Positions 52,453 to 62,698 are shown, numbered from the stretch's first letter. The stretch: DNA of 64,000 nt from UTCHB3 sp002050155 (GCA_030584105.1 CP129491.1:2480001-2544000); one strand, 5' to 3'. The notes: generated from the letters alone by a model not told the origin. Numbers and translations: made by a program.

Positions 52453-55400
52453 ATTTTACGGCTGCCTGAGATACATCCCGGTTACCGGTTGGACCGGTCG
52501 GTCCGTTTCTTTCACATTTCCAAAGACGCCCGCGTAAAATATTCGTTGGAGGAGGAATTATTCTCCCAGACCGGAGTATTAATCGTGGCGAATTTCACGG
52601 CAGCTCGTCGTTTGGCAGCGCGCATTAACCGTGTCCGCACTGAAGAATCGCGTGCCGATCTATTAGTAACGCCGGGTCAGATCAATGCGCTTGGCTTGCT
52701 ACACGAGCTGATGCACCTTGTTTTCAGAAATTACGAGCAGGTTCAAAATCCGGGAGTTTTCACCCGTTCGGTCGTCCACCTCAGAGAGATGATTGGTCCG
52801 CGCGAGTTCGAGAAAGTTTTGGTGAAATATGTTGAAACTTTCCCACCGGTAACCGTTCTGAGGGGGGAAGTGTCGGCTGAAGAATTCCTTAGCGGTGAAA
52901 CAGAAGGCAAACCGAACGCCGAAATCATGGTGGAAGAACTGATGATCCTCCACTTAGAAAATATGAACCCTGCGTTCAACTCGCTAAAAGAGATGTTCGA
53001 CAGCACTCCGTTGGAAGAAGATACCGTTTATAAAGAATTAATAAACGAAACAAAAGATTTCTTCCGCAAAGAAGAGCCCGTTGCTTATTTCGGCATTTCA
53101 CTTTTTGACGCTTTAGAATCCGTTATCCTTGCCAACCCATATCAAATATTTGAACAGTTTAAGAGTTTAAGGGCTTTCTGGCCCCTCGGTATCGAGTTCC
53201 CATTTGACGATCTTATCCTACTCGGGATGGATTTGCTTAAAGAAGACGCAAGACTTTTCACCGGCGGGGGTGACGGCAAAGGCACACCACCGGTTCCAAC
53301 TTATGAGTTTGACCAATCGCTTACAGATAAAATCAAAAGCGATATCGAAAAAGGCGACACTTCTTTCCATGAAATTGATGATATCGAACTCAGCTTCATG
53401 GTGGAAGAAGAACGCTTCACCGAAGATATCGATTGGATGCCCAATGTTGTGATGATCGCAAAAAACGCACTCGTCTGGCTCGATCAACTTTCAAAAACTT
53501 ACTCTCAAAAGATAGATACGCTTGATAAAATCCCCGATGCCGAGCTTGACCGGCTGCAGCAATGGAACTTCAACGCTCTTTGGCTCATCGGTATTTGGGA
53601 ACGCTCTTCAGCTTCGGCAAAAATTAAACAGTTTTGCGGAAACCCCGAGGCGGCTTCCTCAGCATATTCTCTTTATGACTACGAAATTGCCACCGAACTT
53701 GGAGGCGAAAAAGCCTTTGAAAATCTGCGCAACAGGTGTGCGCTCCGCGGTATCAGATTAGCAAGCGATATGGTGCCAAACCACACCGGAATTTTCTCGA
53801 AGTGGGTGATAGAACACCCGGAATACTACATTCAGGCTTCCGAACCGCCGTATCCGAATTATTCGTTCACGGGGCCCAACCTTTCAGAACACCCTTATAT
53901 TGAGATCAGAATAGAAGACCGCTACTACACCCGTGAAGATGCGGCGGTTGTGTTCCAGCACTACGATCGACGCACCGGAAGGGTTCGGTATATCTATCAC
54001 GGTAACGACGGCACCAACATGCCATGGAATGATACCGCTCAGCTGAACCTGCTCGATCCCGTCGTCAGGGAAGAACTGATAAGGACAATTAAAAAAGTTG
54101 CGGAGAAATTTCCGGTAATCCGTTTTGACGCCGCAATGATCCTAAGCAAAAAGCACTACCAGCGCTTGTGGTTCCCGGCACCGGGGCAGGGGGGCGCAAT
54201 CCCATCCCGTTCTGATTACGCAATTTCTAAGCAGACTTTCCACAAGATGATGCCGAAAGAGTTCTGGCGTGATGTTGTCGATCGCTTTAATGAAGAAATG
54301 CCGCAGACACTTCTTTTAGCGGAAGCTTTCTGGCTGATGGAGGGCTATTTTGTCAGGTCGCTCGGTATGCACAGGGTTTATAACTCGGCTTTCATGCACA
54401 TGTTTATGAAAGAAGAGAACGATAAATACAGAAAACTGATTAAAAACACTATCAGGTTCGACCCCGAAATTCTGAAAAGATATGTGAACTTTATGAGCAA
54501 CCCGGATGAAGAAACCGCCGTTAACCAGTTCGGGAAAGGGGATAAATATTTCGGTATCTGCGTTATGATGGCGACACTTCCCGGATTGCCGATGTTTGCG
54601 CACGGGCAGATTGAAGGGTTTACCGAAAAATATGGGATGGAGTATCGGCGGGCGTATTACAACGAGCAGGTTGATGATTATTTAGTCACCCGGCACAAAA
54701 AAGAGGTGTTTCCCCTTCTGAAAAAACGCTACCTTTTCTCAGAAGTGCGGAATTTTGAGCTTTTTGATTTCTACGAAAACTACCGCCACATAAACGAGAA
54801 TGTTATGGCGTTCACAAACCGTGCCGGTGAGGAAAAAGCGCTGGTTTTCTACAACAACTCTTTCTACAGAGCCTCCGGAGCGATTAAATACTCCTCCGGC
54901 AAACGACAGAAAGCGCAATATATTGAATCTCTAAGGGCGGAAGAAAACTGGGAAACTTCAAATGTTGAGGATCAGCCGGTTGAAATGAATGAGCTGGAAT
55001 TTAAAACCTTATCGGGTGCGCTTCAACTGAAAAAACATCCCGGTTTTTATTATACCTTCAAAGATATGACTACAGGGCTTGAATACATCCGCTCCGGTAA
55101 CGAGTTTGATATTGAAGGATTTGGTATCACCCTGAACGGGTATGAGTATCGGGTTTTCAGTGGGTTTAACGAGATTTTCGATTTTGACGGAAGCTATCAG
55201 CAGTTGAATGCTTATCTGCACGGGCAGGGCACACCCTCGCTCGCGCTGACTCTTTTAGAATTGAACCTGTATGAAGTTCATAGTTCCATCAGAGAGCTGT
55301 TTACAAAAGATACACTGAATGAGCTGAAGCGGTTCGCAGGCTTAGCACCCGCACAAGCAGAAGCCACCGTGAACGAGTTCAGTACCCCGTTTACTCTTCG

Positions 55401-56553
55401 CTTCACACAGGTGCTGCAAAAAGTTGCCGACTATAAAAAAGTGCCCTTTGTTCAAAACTCTGTGATGAGCGAGCTGATGAAAGAGTTACGCGTTCTGCGA
55501 GGTTACTCCGAATTTCTTACGAATAACGAGAACAAAACTCTCGCCCGCTATTCGTTGTTCGCGAATAACGAAGATGAGGAAAACATCCACACCGATATTC
55601 TCGTGATGTACTCGGTGGTTAAAAAACTTCTTTCAGCCGTTAAGGAAATGACGGGTGAAGACGCCTATAATCTTTACGATTCGCTGCTGTTCGAAAAGCC
55701 GCTTTGGCAGTCGATTATTCGTCTGGGGGATCATTATAATCGTGCAAAATTTGAGTTTGATCTTCTTCGGGTTCTCGAATCAACGGAAGATATTTACAAC
55801 CGAAAGGGTGTTTTCAACCCGGTTGGTGTTAATGAGGCTGAAGAGGGTGCACTGCCCACCTTGGCTCTTTTGGAAAAGAAAGAGGTAAGGGAATTCATTG
55901 AAGTAAACGAGTATCAGGGAATAAAATACTTCAGTAAAGAGAAGTTCACTCAACTGATGACTTGGGTTTACACGCTCAACGGCTTACGCTATGCCGGACG
56001 AACCGTTGGTAAAAATGGCGACAGCCCCAAAGATCAGGCGGCAATTTACAGGCTTTTCCGCTCAAAAGAGTTCGTGAAGGCTATTTCCCTGATGGCGCAG
56101 TTCACCGACGGACTGATAGATATGGCGCTGCATTGCGGTTTCCGGCTTGATCCTTTCCTTAAAGGCATTCCGAAACTTCACGCTGAATTGGATGTGTTGC
56201 CGGCTCAACCTAAGGTGCCTTCCGATGTTGCGGGAGAAAAACCTTTGGGCAGTAAGAAAGCAACGGTTAAAAAATCAACTAAGGCTAAGGTGACGGTTAG
56301 TAAAAAACCTTTGAGCACTAAGAAAGCAGCGGTTAAAAAATCAACTAAGGCTAAGGTGACGGTTAGTAAAAAATCCGGCACGGCAAAGGCAACGGCGGTT
56401 AAAAAATCACCCGGGACAAAAGCAACGGTTGGGAAAAAAACATTGAGCAGTAAGGCAGCAACGGTTGGCAAAAAATCAACCGAAGCAAAGGCTGCGGTTA
56501 AAAAGCCCTCAACCGGGAAATCCACAGGCGGGAAAACCGGGAGAAAATCTTAA
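52450..56553 (+). CDS. Very large GH13-like alpha-amylase family protein with histone-H1-like tail
   Basis: 1367 residues. No recognised domain in residues 1-390. A GH13 barrel follows, with the catalytic set visible: nucleophile D560 in VIRFDAAMI, acid/base E625 in LLAEAFWLMEG and D686 in SNPDEETA; conserved DMVPNHTG near 440. Probably cytoplasmic (no signal peptide), acting on alpha-glucans such as glycogen or trehalose. A helical region of unknown type follows (880-1250). Residues about 1257-1367 are Lys/Ala/Thr-rich repeats (KKSTKAKVTVSKK twice, 66-bp DNA period), like histone H1 or AlgP tails. Translation is likely coupled to deoA. Confidence 0.82.
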   Translation: MILRLPEIHPGYRLDRSVRFFHISKDARVKYSLEEELFSQTGVLIVANFTAARRLAARINRVRTEESRADLLVTPGQINALGLLHELMHLVFRNYEQVQNPGVFTRSVVHLREMIGPREFEKVLVKYVETFPPVTVLRGEVSAEEFLSGETEGKPNAEIMVEELMILHLENMNPAFNSLKEMFDSTPLEEDTVYKELINETKDFFRKEEPVAYFGISLFDALESVILANPYQIFEQFKSLRAFWPLGIEFPFDDLILLGMDLLKEDARLFTGGGDGKGTPPVPTYEFDQSLTDKIKSDIEKGDTSFHEIDDIELSFMVEEERFTEDIDWMPNVVMIAKNALVWLDQLSKTYSQKIDTLDKIPDAELDRLQQWNFNALWLIGIWERSSASAKIKQFCGNPEAASSAYSLYDYEIATELGGEKAFENLRNRCALRGIRLASDMVPNHTGIFSKWVIEHPEYYIQASEPPYPNYSFTGPNLSEHPYIEIRIEDRYYTREDAAVVFQHYDRRTGRVRYIYHGNDGTNMPWNDTAQLNLLDPVVREELIRTIKKVAEKFPVIRFDAAMILSKKHYQRLWFPAPGQGGAIPSRSDYAISKQTFHKMMPKEFWRDVVDRFNEEMPQTLLLAEAFWLMEGYFVRSLGMHRVYNSAFMHMFMKEENDKYRKLIKNTIRFDPEILKRYVNFMSNPDEETAVNQFGKGDKYFGICVMMATLPGLPMFAHGQIEGFTEKYGMEYRRAYYNEQVDDYLVTRHKKEVFPLLKKRYLFSEVRNFELFDFYENYRHINENVMAFTNRAGEEKALVFYNNSFYRASGAIKYSSGKRQKAQYIESLRAEENWETSNVEDQPVEMNELEFKTLSGALQLKKHPGFYYTFKDMTTGLEYIRSGNEFDIEGFGITLNGYEYRVFSGFNEIFDFDGSYQQLNAYLHGQGTPSLALTLLELNLYEVHSSIRELFTKDTLNELKRFAGLAPAQAEATVNEFSTPFTLRFTQVLQKVADYKKVPFVQNSVMSELMKELRVLRGYSEFLTNNENKTLARYSLFANNEDEENIHTDILVMYSVVKKLLSAVKEMTGEDAYNLYDSLLFEKPLWQSIIRLGDHYNRAKFEFDLLRVLESTEDIYNRKGVFNPVGVNEAEEGALPTLALLEKKEVREFIEVNEYQGIKYFSKEKFTQLMTWVYTLNGLRYAGRTVGKNGDSPKDQAAIYRLFRSKEFVKAISLMAQFTDGLIDMALHCGFRLDPFLKGIPKLHAELDVLPAQPKVPSDVAGEKPLGSKKATVKKSTKAKVTVSKKPLSTKKAAVKKSTKAKVTVSKKSGTAKATAVKKSPGTKATVGKKTLSSKAATVGKKSTEAKAAVKKPSTGKSTGGKTGRKS

Positions 56554-56690
56554 ACAAAGCTAAAAATTTAGGTTTGTGCCTAAGAATCGCAAAGCCTGAA
56601 CAGAGTTAAAAATTTAGGTAGAGGCTTAAGAGCCACAAAGCCCAAACAGAGTTAAAAATTTAGGTTTGTCCCTAAGAAAAAGCTTACATA
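56553..56690. repeat. Three 46-bp tandem repeats carrying the OMP gene 3' end
   Basis: Units at 56553-56598, 56599-56644 and 56645-56690. Each contains the word GTTAAAAATTTAGGT or a variant. The third unit holds the last codons and stop of the minus-strand outer-membrane protein gene (reading FLGTNLNF-stop). Unit one would encode the same eight residues and stop. Confidence 0.9.
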
Positions 56691-59621
56691 TTCTGATGAG
56701 AACCCGACCGTTCCGGTAATCACTATCGAGCGGTCGGGGGGTGCGGCATAAAGCCCAACACCGTTTCCTGCGTGCCATAAGTCGGAACTCTCTCCGTTTT
56801 TATATACTCTGCCCGCTTCAGTAAAGAAGAAAACCCCCATCTTTGAGTTTACAATCGTTTTAACCGTTCCGAGTTCAAACCGCAATTCAGCAGTTGCGTA
56901 CAAGGAAGCGTCGCCCGAGAAGCGCTCGTTCCGGTATGAACGCAGATTCTTCGAACTGCCCAAAAATGAAGCGGAGTAGAAGGGGTAATCGCCGCCCACT
57001 TTATCTCCCAGAATCCGGATGGCGAAAGTTGAGTTTTTCAAAAAACCTGTCAAAAGCCCCAAAGGTAAGTAGCCCCTGAAATCAAAATTTGCACGCCAAA
57101 ACATCCCTTTCGAGTTAAAAACTTGCGGAGAAATCGAGCCGGAAGAACGGATGAATAAACCTGAATAAGGCAGCTCCGGGTTATCTCTGCTGTCTAATTG
57201 TAGCCCACCTTCAAGCGACAGCGTAGAAAGTTTGCCAAGTCCGTAGGTTCCGCCCGGAAATCCTGAAAGGAGTGAAGAATCCTCCAATTCTGCGTGGTAA
57301 TCGGAAATTTTAAGGGAGTAAAAATTGGTTAATTTGCCGAAAAGCGGAATGTTCAGCCCCACTTCTGCCCCAAGTAACCGGTGATATAGCCGATAACCAT
57401 TATCGTTGAAAACGGCTTTACTGAACTCTGTTTCGTTGCCGAAGCCGTAGTAAAGGTTGAAATCGATCGATTTTTTACAGGCTTTTAACCACACCGTTGC
57501 GCCATCGATAACAGAATTGAACCAGCCGGCAAAATCAACATCATATTCCCGCGAAGCAGTGGCGTAAGAAGCGTAAAACATTATTTTGGATTCCCAAGGG
57601 AATTTTCGGAAACCGTACCAGTAAAAGATCGGTCCGCCGCCTAACTGCAACCCAAATATGGAGGAAATATCAGCCACCGGATAAATTGAAAATCTGGTCC
57701 CCTCCTGCCGTTGTGAGGGTTCTATGTATTCTAATGTATCAGGATAACTTTGATATTCGTTTTTAATTTGATAATTGGCTGAACCTTGAGAGTTATGGAA
57801 ATCCGCAAGTTTTTCTTTGAAGCTTCTTTCATCAATATTTATTTTTGGCGCACAACCAGATTCACCGGAGGTTATCAACACATCATCACCTCCCTCAAGA
57901 TAAATTCTTATTTCTTGTGTTATACGGTTGTTAAAAACTTTATGGAAATACGGTTTGCCTTCAACCTCGACGGCATTTCTGTTTTCTTGAGGTGTTTCTT
58001 CTTTGCGTACGGATATTGCCCCCGGGTTTGTCTGTTGAAACGGTTCTATACTGCACCGGAAGAGAGAAACTGTGGTGGTGGAATCATCAGAGTAAATACT
58101 GACACTGTCGCTTTTGTTTGTGCAGTAAATATGAGCAATCTTGTTGGTTAATTCGTAAAAATCATTTGATATTGCCGCTAAATTTAGCACACGGTTAATC
58201 AGTTTTGCCCTAAGTTCATCCGCAGAAATTAGCCGGTATTCCGGCGGTAAAGCGCTTATTGCTGCTTCAATCAACTGACTGCTGAAACAGGAAACCACAA
58301 AGTTGGTTACGGAGTCCCATTCTGCTTTAGTAAGTTCCGTTAAAAATCTCCGGTCGAAGTGCCTTCCGCTGTAGGTTGCGGTTTTCGCTGAAGGAAAATC
58401 TTCGTTAAAACTGACCCTTTCAGCGTGCAAAAAAGAGAGTGTCAACGGCACTAATCCGTCGAAGTCAGCGAAAGCGTTCTCATAATTTATTAAAACAGGA
58501 TGAAATTTTACCTTCTCATAATTATCAGAAAGGTGACTCTCCCAGCAGAGTGAGTTAGCATCTCTTCCGAAATTGTTAATCAGAATATCCAAAAGCCTCA
58601 TCTTGAGGTATTCCGTCGCTTCAACTTTTGCGTTACTTCCGTTAAGTAGCCCAAAAACCACATCTTTGGTTGTGAGATAATTCCCATTATTCTCACCAAC
58701 TTCCTCCAACACCCCCGGCATATTTTGAAAACCGCCAATTTTCTCCAACACCCCCGGCATATTTTGAAAACCGTTGATGCTCTCCAACAGCTCCGGGATG
58801 TTTTGAAAGGGTTCATTTTTTCCTGCCCCCCAATTTGTATCAGAGGGTAATGAGTCATCAGGTATTTTTGAGGGCAGAACCCACATTGCAGGATGGGAGT
58901 TTGGCAACCCTAAGGCGTCGAGTATTGGTGTTAAGGCAACCTCCGCACCGGGGAATAAACCGGAGGTATTGTCCTGAAGCACCCATCCGATGTATGTGCC
59001 TGCATAGGTATCCGAAAGAGTTGGTTCAAGAAATTTTTCAAGCGACCGAAACTTCCACTTTTTCCCCATTTTATCGGAAAAATAGAGCGTTCTGTTTCCC
59101 GATATAGTATCAACTTTAATCACAGTCAGCCCGCCTGAAAAAGAATTAAGGTTTAACACCGGAAGTTTTAACGGCGTCAGCCACAGCTTGCGACGGTTCT
59201 CGCCGAGCAAAAATTTTCTGTAACCGGCAATTGAAAAATCTTCTCCAACAACAACCGTAACGGAATCATGTATGTTGTTTATAGAGAAATCCTCTTTCGA
59301 TGTTGTTTCAGTAAAATTACCGTCAGTAATTGTGGAATCGTATTTTTCGCCACTAAAGAAATCCTCTTTCGATGTTGTTGTATCTGTAAAGTTACTGTCA
59401 GCGGTTGTTAAGTTATGTTTAACATTGCCAAAATTAAACTGCGTTGTTGCCTTTTCGGACTGTATAACTAAATCCAAATTTGAAGAGAACTTTCCCTTTG
59501 CAAAGCCAACAGACTGAAAAAACAGCAAAAACCAAATTTGTAAGCAAAGGGAAAAATAAATAAATAGCCGGGATGGAAATCTAAAATAAAAGAATTGCCG
59601 GGAGACTAATCTAAAGTTCAA
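56652..59621 (-). CDS. Outer-membrane protein with Omp85-like barrel and divergent N-terminal domain
   Basis: 989 residues; signal-anchor-like N-terminus. A repetitive stretch (TSKEDF repeated, 72-bp DNA period) and three 13-residue repeats (FQNMPGVLEKIGG type, 39-bp period at 58704-58820) precede a central domain with LDILINNFGRDANSLCW and HPVLINYENAFADFDGL. That part resembles a kinase-fold-like Bacteroidota family whose usual motif is GDWDRH and PIPRDRDQAF; here those acidic and basic residues are largely lost. The last 330 residues form an Omp85-type barrel (SSKNLRSYRNERFSGDASLY) ending in Phe, as in BAM-assembled proteins. Function unknown. Confidence 0.72.
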   Translation of the reverse strand: MNFRLVSRQFFYFRFPSRLFIYFSLCLQIWFLLFFQSVGFAKGKFSSNLDLVIQSEKATTQFNFGNVKHNLTTADSNFTDTTTSKEDFFSGEKYDSTITDGNFTETTSKEDFSINNIHDSVTVVVGEDFSIAGYRKFLLGENRRKLWLTPLKLPVLNLNSFSGGLTVIKVDTISGNRTLYFSDKMGKKWKFRSLEKFLEPTLSDTYAGTYIGWVLQDNTSGLFPGAEVALTPILDALGLPNSHPAMWVLPSKIPDDSLPSDTNWGAGKNEPFQNIPELLESINGFQNMPGVLEKIGGFQNMPGVLEEVGENNGNYLTTKDVVFGLLNGSNAKVEATEYLKMRLLDILINNFGRDANSLCWESHLSDNYEKVKFHPVLINYENAFADFDGLVPLTLSFLHAERVSFNEDFPSAKTATYSGRHFDRRFLTELTKAEWDSVTNFVVSCFSSQLIEAAISALPPEYRLISADELRAKLINRVLNLAAISNDFYELTNKIAHIYCTNKSDSVSIYSDDSTTTVSLFRCSIEPFQQTNPGAISVRKEETPQENRNAVEVEGKPYFHKVFNNRITQEIRIYLEGGDDVLITSGESGCAPKINIDERSFKEKLADFHNSQGSANYQIKNEYQSYPDTLEYIEPSQRQEGTRFSIYPVADISSIFGLQLGGGPIFYWYGFRKFPWESKIMFYASYATASREYDVDFAGWFNSVIDGATVWLKACKKSIDFNLYYGFGNETEFSKAVFNDNGYRLYHRLLGAEVGLNIPLFGKLTNFYSLKISDYHAELEDSSLLSGFPGGTYGLGKLSTLSLEGGLQLDSRDNPELPYSGLFIRSSGSISPQVFNSKGMFWRANFDFRGYLPLGLLTGFLKNSTFAIRILGDKVGGDYPFYSASFLGSSKNLRSYRNERFSGDASLYATAELRFELGTVKTIVNSKMGVFFFTEAGRVYKNGESSDLWHAGNGVGLYAAPPDRSIVITGTVGFSSEYVSFFLGTNLNF

Positions 59622-59831
59622 TTAATAAGTTAGGGTAATTAATAAACGGTTTTTATAACGAATAAACGGGATAAAAATCGACAGTTTCTGCCGTTTCTGA
59701 TATAAAGATTAATATCCGTTAAAACACCCTGCAAATATACAAACAGATATAACAAAAAAGAGGCAGCGGTTTAATCAATAATCATTAAATCTCCTGAAAT
59801 TTATCCGGAAGGAATGCAACTAAACAGCTAC

Positions 59832-59876
59832 AAAAAAAAAGAGGCTGCCTGTTTAATTAAACAAACAACCTCTTTT
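59832..59876 (-). terminator. Terminator of clpB
   Basis: Minus strand: AAAAGAGG pairs with CCTCTTTT, with an inner palindrome TGTTTAATTAAACA, then a run of nine or more T residues. The rest of the 59622-60031 gap has a second small inverted repeat (GCACC/GGTGC, about 59890-59925) and no gene. Confidence 0.82.
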
Positions 59877-60031
59877 AAGTTTTTAAAGGCACCGAGACGG
59901 GGTTACCCTACCCTCAGGTGCTTTTTTGCTTCCGGTTAAGTTTCACCGGCGCCAAAACCTTACCGGGTTACCGGAAAATTACGCATTTTGCGCGGGTAAA
60001 ATATCCACCGCCTTCAGGCAACAAACACCCA

Positions 60032-62650
60032 TTAACCCTTTCGGAAATAGATATTTCCTGCTTCATCCACATCAGCGGTTATGGTATCACCATCTGAAAA
60101 TTCGCCGCCGATAAGCTGTTGAGCCAGCGGGTTTATAATATGCTTTTGGATAGTTCGTTTCAATGGTCTGGCACCGTAAGAGAGATCGTAACCCAGATCA
60201 GCGAGCCAGTCTTCGGCTTCCTCACTCACATTAAACGAAATCTCTTTTTTAGCAAGCATCGTTTTCACGGCATCAAGCTGAATCTCAACGATCTTCCTGA
60301 TTTCATTTTTGTTCAACGGTTTGAACAGGATTATATCGTCGATTCTGTTCAGAAATTCCGGACGGATAGTTTTCCGCAACAATTCAACCAAAGAAATCCG
60401 AAGTGACGCCATCATATCATTGATATTGCCATCCTCCAGATCAGTAAGCGCTTCCTGAATAATGTGCGAACCCAAGTTAGAAGTCATAATCACAATTGTG
60501 TTTTTGAAATCAGCAGTTCTGCCCTGGTTATCGGTAAGCCTGCCATCGTCAAGCACCTGAAGCAGCACATTGAAAACATCGGGATGGGCTTTTTCGATCT
60601 CGTCAAGCAGAATAACCGAATAAGGTCTGCGCCTTACGGCTTCGGTCAACTGCCCGCCTTCTTCGTAGCCGACATATCCCGGTGGTGCGCCAATCAGCCG
60701 GGTAACGGAGAATTTCTCCATATACTCCGACATATCAATCCGCACCATTGCGTGCTCATCGTCGAACAAAGCCTCCGCCAACGCCTTCGCAAGTTCCGTT
60801 TTTCCAACGCCGGTGGTTCCAAGGAAAATGAAAGACCCGAGCGGTTTGTTCGCATCCTGTAAGCCGGCGCGGGACCTTCTAACGGCGTTTGCCACAGCAT
60901 AAACCGCTTCTTCCTGCCCGACTACGCGCTTGTGAAGATGGTCCTCAAGGTTCATCAGCTTAATTCTTTCACCCTCTAACATTCTTGTCACGGGGATGCC
61001 CGTCCAGCGGGAGACGATTTCTGCAACATCCTCGGCGTCAACTTCTTCTTTCAGAAGCCTTTTATCCGCCTGTACTTTGTTCAGTTGAGCAGTAAGTTCT
61101 TTCAGGTTTTGCTCTAAACCGGGTAGGGTTCCGTACCTGATTTCGGCAACTTTAGAAAGATTTCCCTCGCGCTCGAACATCTCCGAATCGGCACGCAGTT
61201 TCTCAATTCGCGATTTAATCTCGCGTATGTTCTGAATTTTCTCTTTCTCGTTCTCCCAGTGGATTTTTATCCCGTCGCGCTCTTCATTAAGTTCGGCAAG
61301 TTCAGCCTCGATTTCCGTAAGATGTTTTACCGAGCCTTCATCTTTTTCCCTCGAAAGCGCCACTTTTTCAATTTCCAACTGCTTGATTTTCCGTTCGAGT
61401 ATGTCAAGTTCCTCGGGCATCGAATCGATTTCCATCCTCAAGCGTGAAGCCGATTCATCGATCAGATCGATAGCCTTATCGGGCAGAAACCGGTCGCTGA
61501 TATATCGGTTCGAAAGTTGAACTGCCGCCACTATTGCTCCGTCGGTTATCCTTACACCGTGATGAACCTCGTATCGTTCTTTCAACCCGCGAAGTATAGA
61601 AATAGAATCTTCCTCGTTGGGTTCCGCTACCATTACGGGCTGGAATCTTCTCTCGAGAGCGGCGTCTTTCTCGATATATTTTCGGTATTCATCCAGAGTT
61701 GTTGCACCGATACAATGAAGTTCCCCGCGGGCAAGTGCCGGTTTCAGAATGTTAGCGGCGTCCATCGCACCATCGGTTTTACCGGCGCCAACCAGAGTGT
61801 GCATTTCGTCGATAAAGAGCACAATTTCGCCGTTTGAGTTTTGCACCTCTTTAATCACGGCTTTAAGGCGCTCTTCAAATTGCCCCCGGTACTGCGTTCC
61901 CGCAATAAGAGCGCCAACATCCAGAGCGACAATTTGCTTGGTTTTAATCGTTTCCGGAGCGTCACCCGAAACAATTCTGTGAGCAATTCCCTCAGCAATG
62001 GCAGTTTTACCCACGCCGGGTTCGCCGATAAGCACCGGGTTGTTTTTGGTTCTTCTTGAAAGCACCTGCATCACACGGCGCACCTCGTCATTTCTGCCGA
62101 TCACGGGGTCAAGTTTGCCGCTTCTTGCGAGGTCGTTCAAATTTCTTCCGAATTTTTGAAGTGAAGCGTAAGTGTCTTCGGCGTTTTGCGAAGTAACCTT
62201 GCTTCCGCCGCGCAGAGCTTCAACCGCTTTGCTTAGGTCGTTTTTCGTTGCACCTGCTTCTTTAAGCAGTCTTCCTGCTTCGGCGCCGTCGTCAACCAAC
62301 GCTAAAAGAAGGTGCTCGGTCGAAACAAACTCGTCGCCCGATTTTGCGGAAAGTTTCATTGCACTCTCAAAGAGAGCCGAAGCGTTCGCAGAAAGTTTGA
62401 GGTCGCCGGCGGAAGTGCCGCTGATTTTCGGAAGTCGGTCCATTTCAGCAGAAACGCTGATCCGTAAACGGTCGGCATTCACACCAATTCGCTGCAGAAG
62501 CGAGTCGGCAATACCGCCTCTTTCTTCAATCAAAGCCGCAAGGATGTGCACCGGTTCCACGATTTGGTTGCCGTAACTTCCGGCAATTTCAAGTGCCTTT
62601 TGCACCGTTTCCTGAGCTTTGACGGTGAATTTATTGATATTAAAAGCCAT
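60032..62650 (-). CDS. clpB: ATP-dependent disaggregase ClpB
   Basis: 872 residues from the ATG at 62650, which has a perfect AGGAGG six bases upstream and begins MAFNINKFTVKAQETVQKAL; the frame further up (to 62761) is not needed. N-terminal Clp repeat domain, first AAA+ module (GEPGVGKTAIAEG), coiled-coil M domain with the Glu/Lys-rich stretch about 390-520, second AAA+ module (GTTGVGKTELAKAL), then the C-terminal D2 small domain ending VDEAGNIYFRKG. Rescues aggregated proteins with DnaK. Confidence 0.97.
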   Translation of the reverse strand: MAFNINKFTVKAQETVQKALEIAGSYGNQIVEPVHILAALIEERGGIADSLLQRIGVNADRLRISVSAEMDRLPKISGTSAGDLKLSANASALFESAMKLSAKSGDEFVSTEHLLLALVDDGAEAGRLLKEAGATKNDLSKAVEALRGGSKVTSQNAEDTYASLQKFGRNLNDLARSGKLDPVIGRNDEVRRVMQVLSRRTKNNPVLIGEPGVGKTAIAEGIAHRIVSGDAPETIKTKQIVALDVGALIAGTQYRGQFEERLKAVIKEVQNSNGEIVLFIDEMHTLVGAGKTDGAMDAANILKPALARGELHCIGATTLDEYRKYIEKDAALERRFQPVMVAEPNEEDSISILRGLKERYEVHHGVRITDGAIVAAVQLSNRYISDRFLPDKAIDLIDESASRLRMEIDSMPEELDILERKIKQLEIEKVALSREKDEGSVKHLTEIEAELAELNEERDGIKIHWENEKEKIQNIREIKSRIEKLRADSEMFEREGNLSKVAEIRYGTLPGLEQNLKELTAQLNKVQADKRLLKEEVDAEDVAEIVSRWTGIPVTRMLEGERIKLMNLEDHLHKRVVGQEEAVYAVANAVRRSRAGLQDANKPLGSFIFLGTTGVGKTELAKALAEALFDDEHAMVRIDMSEYMEKFSVTRLIGAPPGYVGYEEGGQLTEAVRRRPYSVILLDEIEKAHPDVFNVLLQVLDDGRLTDNQGRTADFKNTIVIMTSNLGSHIIQEALTDLEDGNINDMMASLRISLVELLRKTIRPEFLNRIDDIILFKPLNKNEIRKIVEIQLDAVKTMLAKKEISFNVSEEAEDWLADLGYDLSYGARPLKRTIQKHIINPLAQQLIGGEFSDGDTITADVDEAGNIYFRKG

Positions 62651-62655
62651 TTTGT

Positions 62656-62698
62656 TCCTCCTAAAGAGAGCTGAATATATTGTTTTAAGCGCTCTCTT
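62656..62698 (-). promoter_or_regulatory. 5' UTR hairpin overlapping the clpB ribosome site region
   Basis: AAGAGAGC (62664-62671) and GCTCTCTT (62691-62698) are perfect inverted arms with a 19-nt loop. On the mRNA the 3' arm runs directly into TAGGAGGAAC, the clpB Shine-Dalgarno. This could be an operator or an RNA element acting on translation. Confidence 0.45.
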
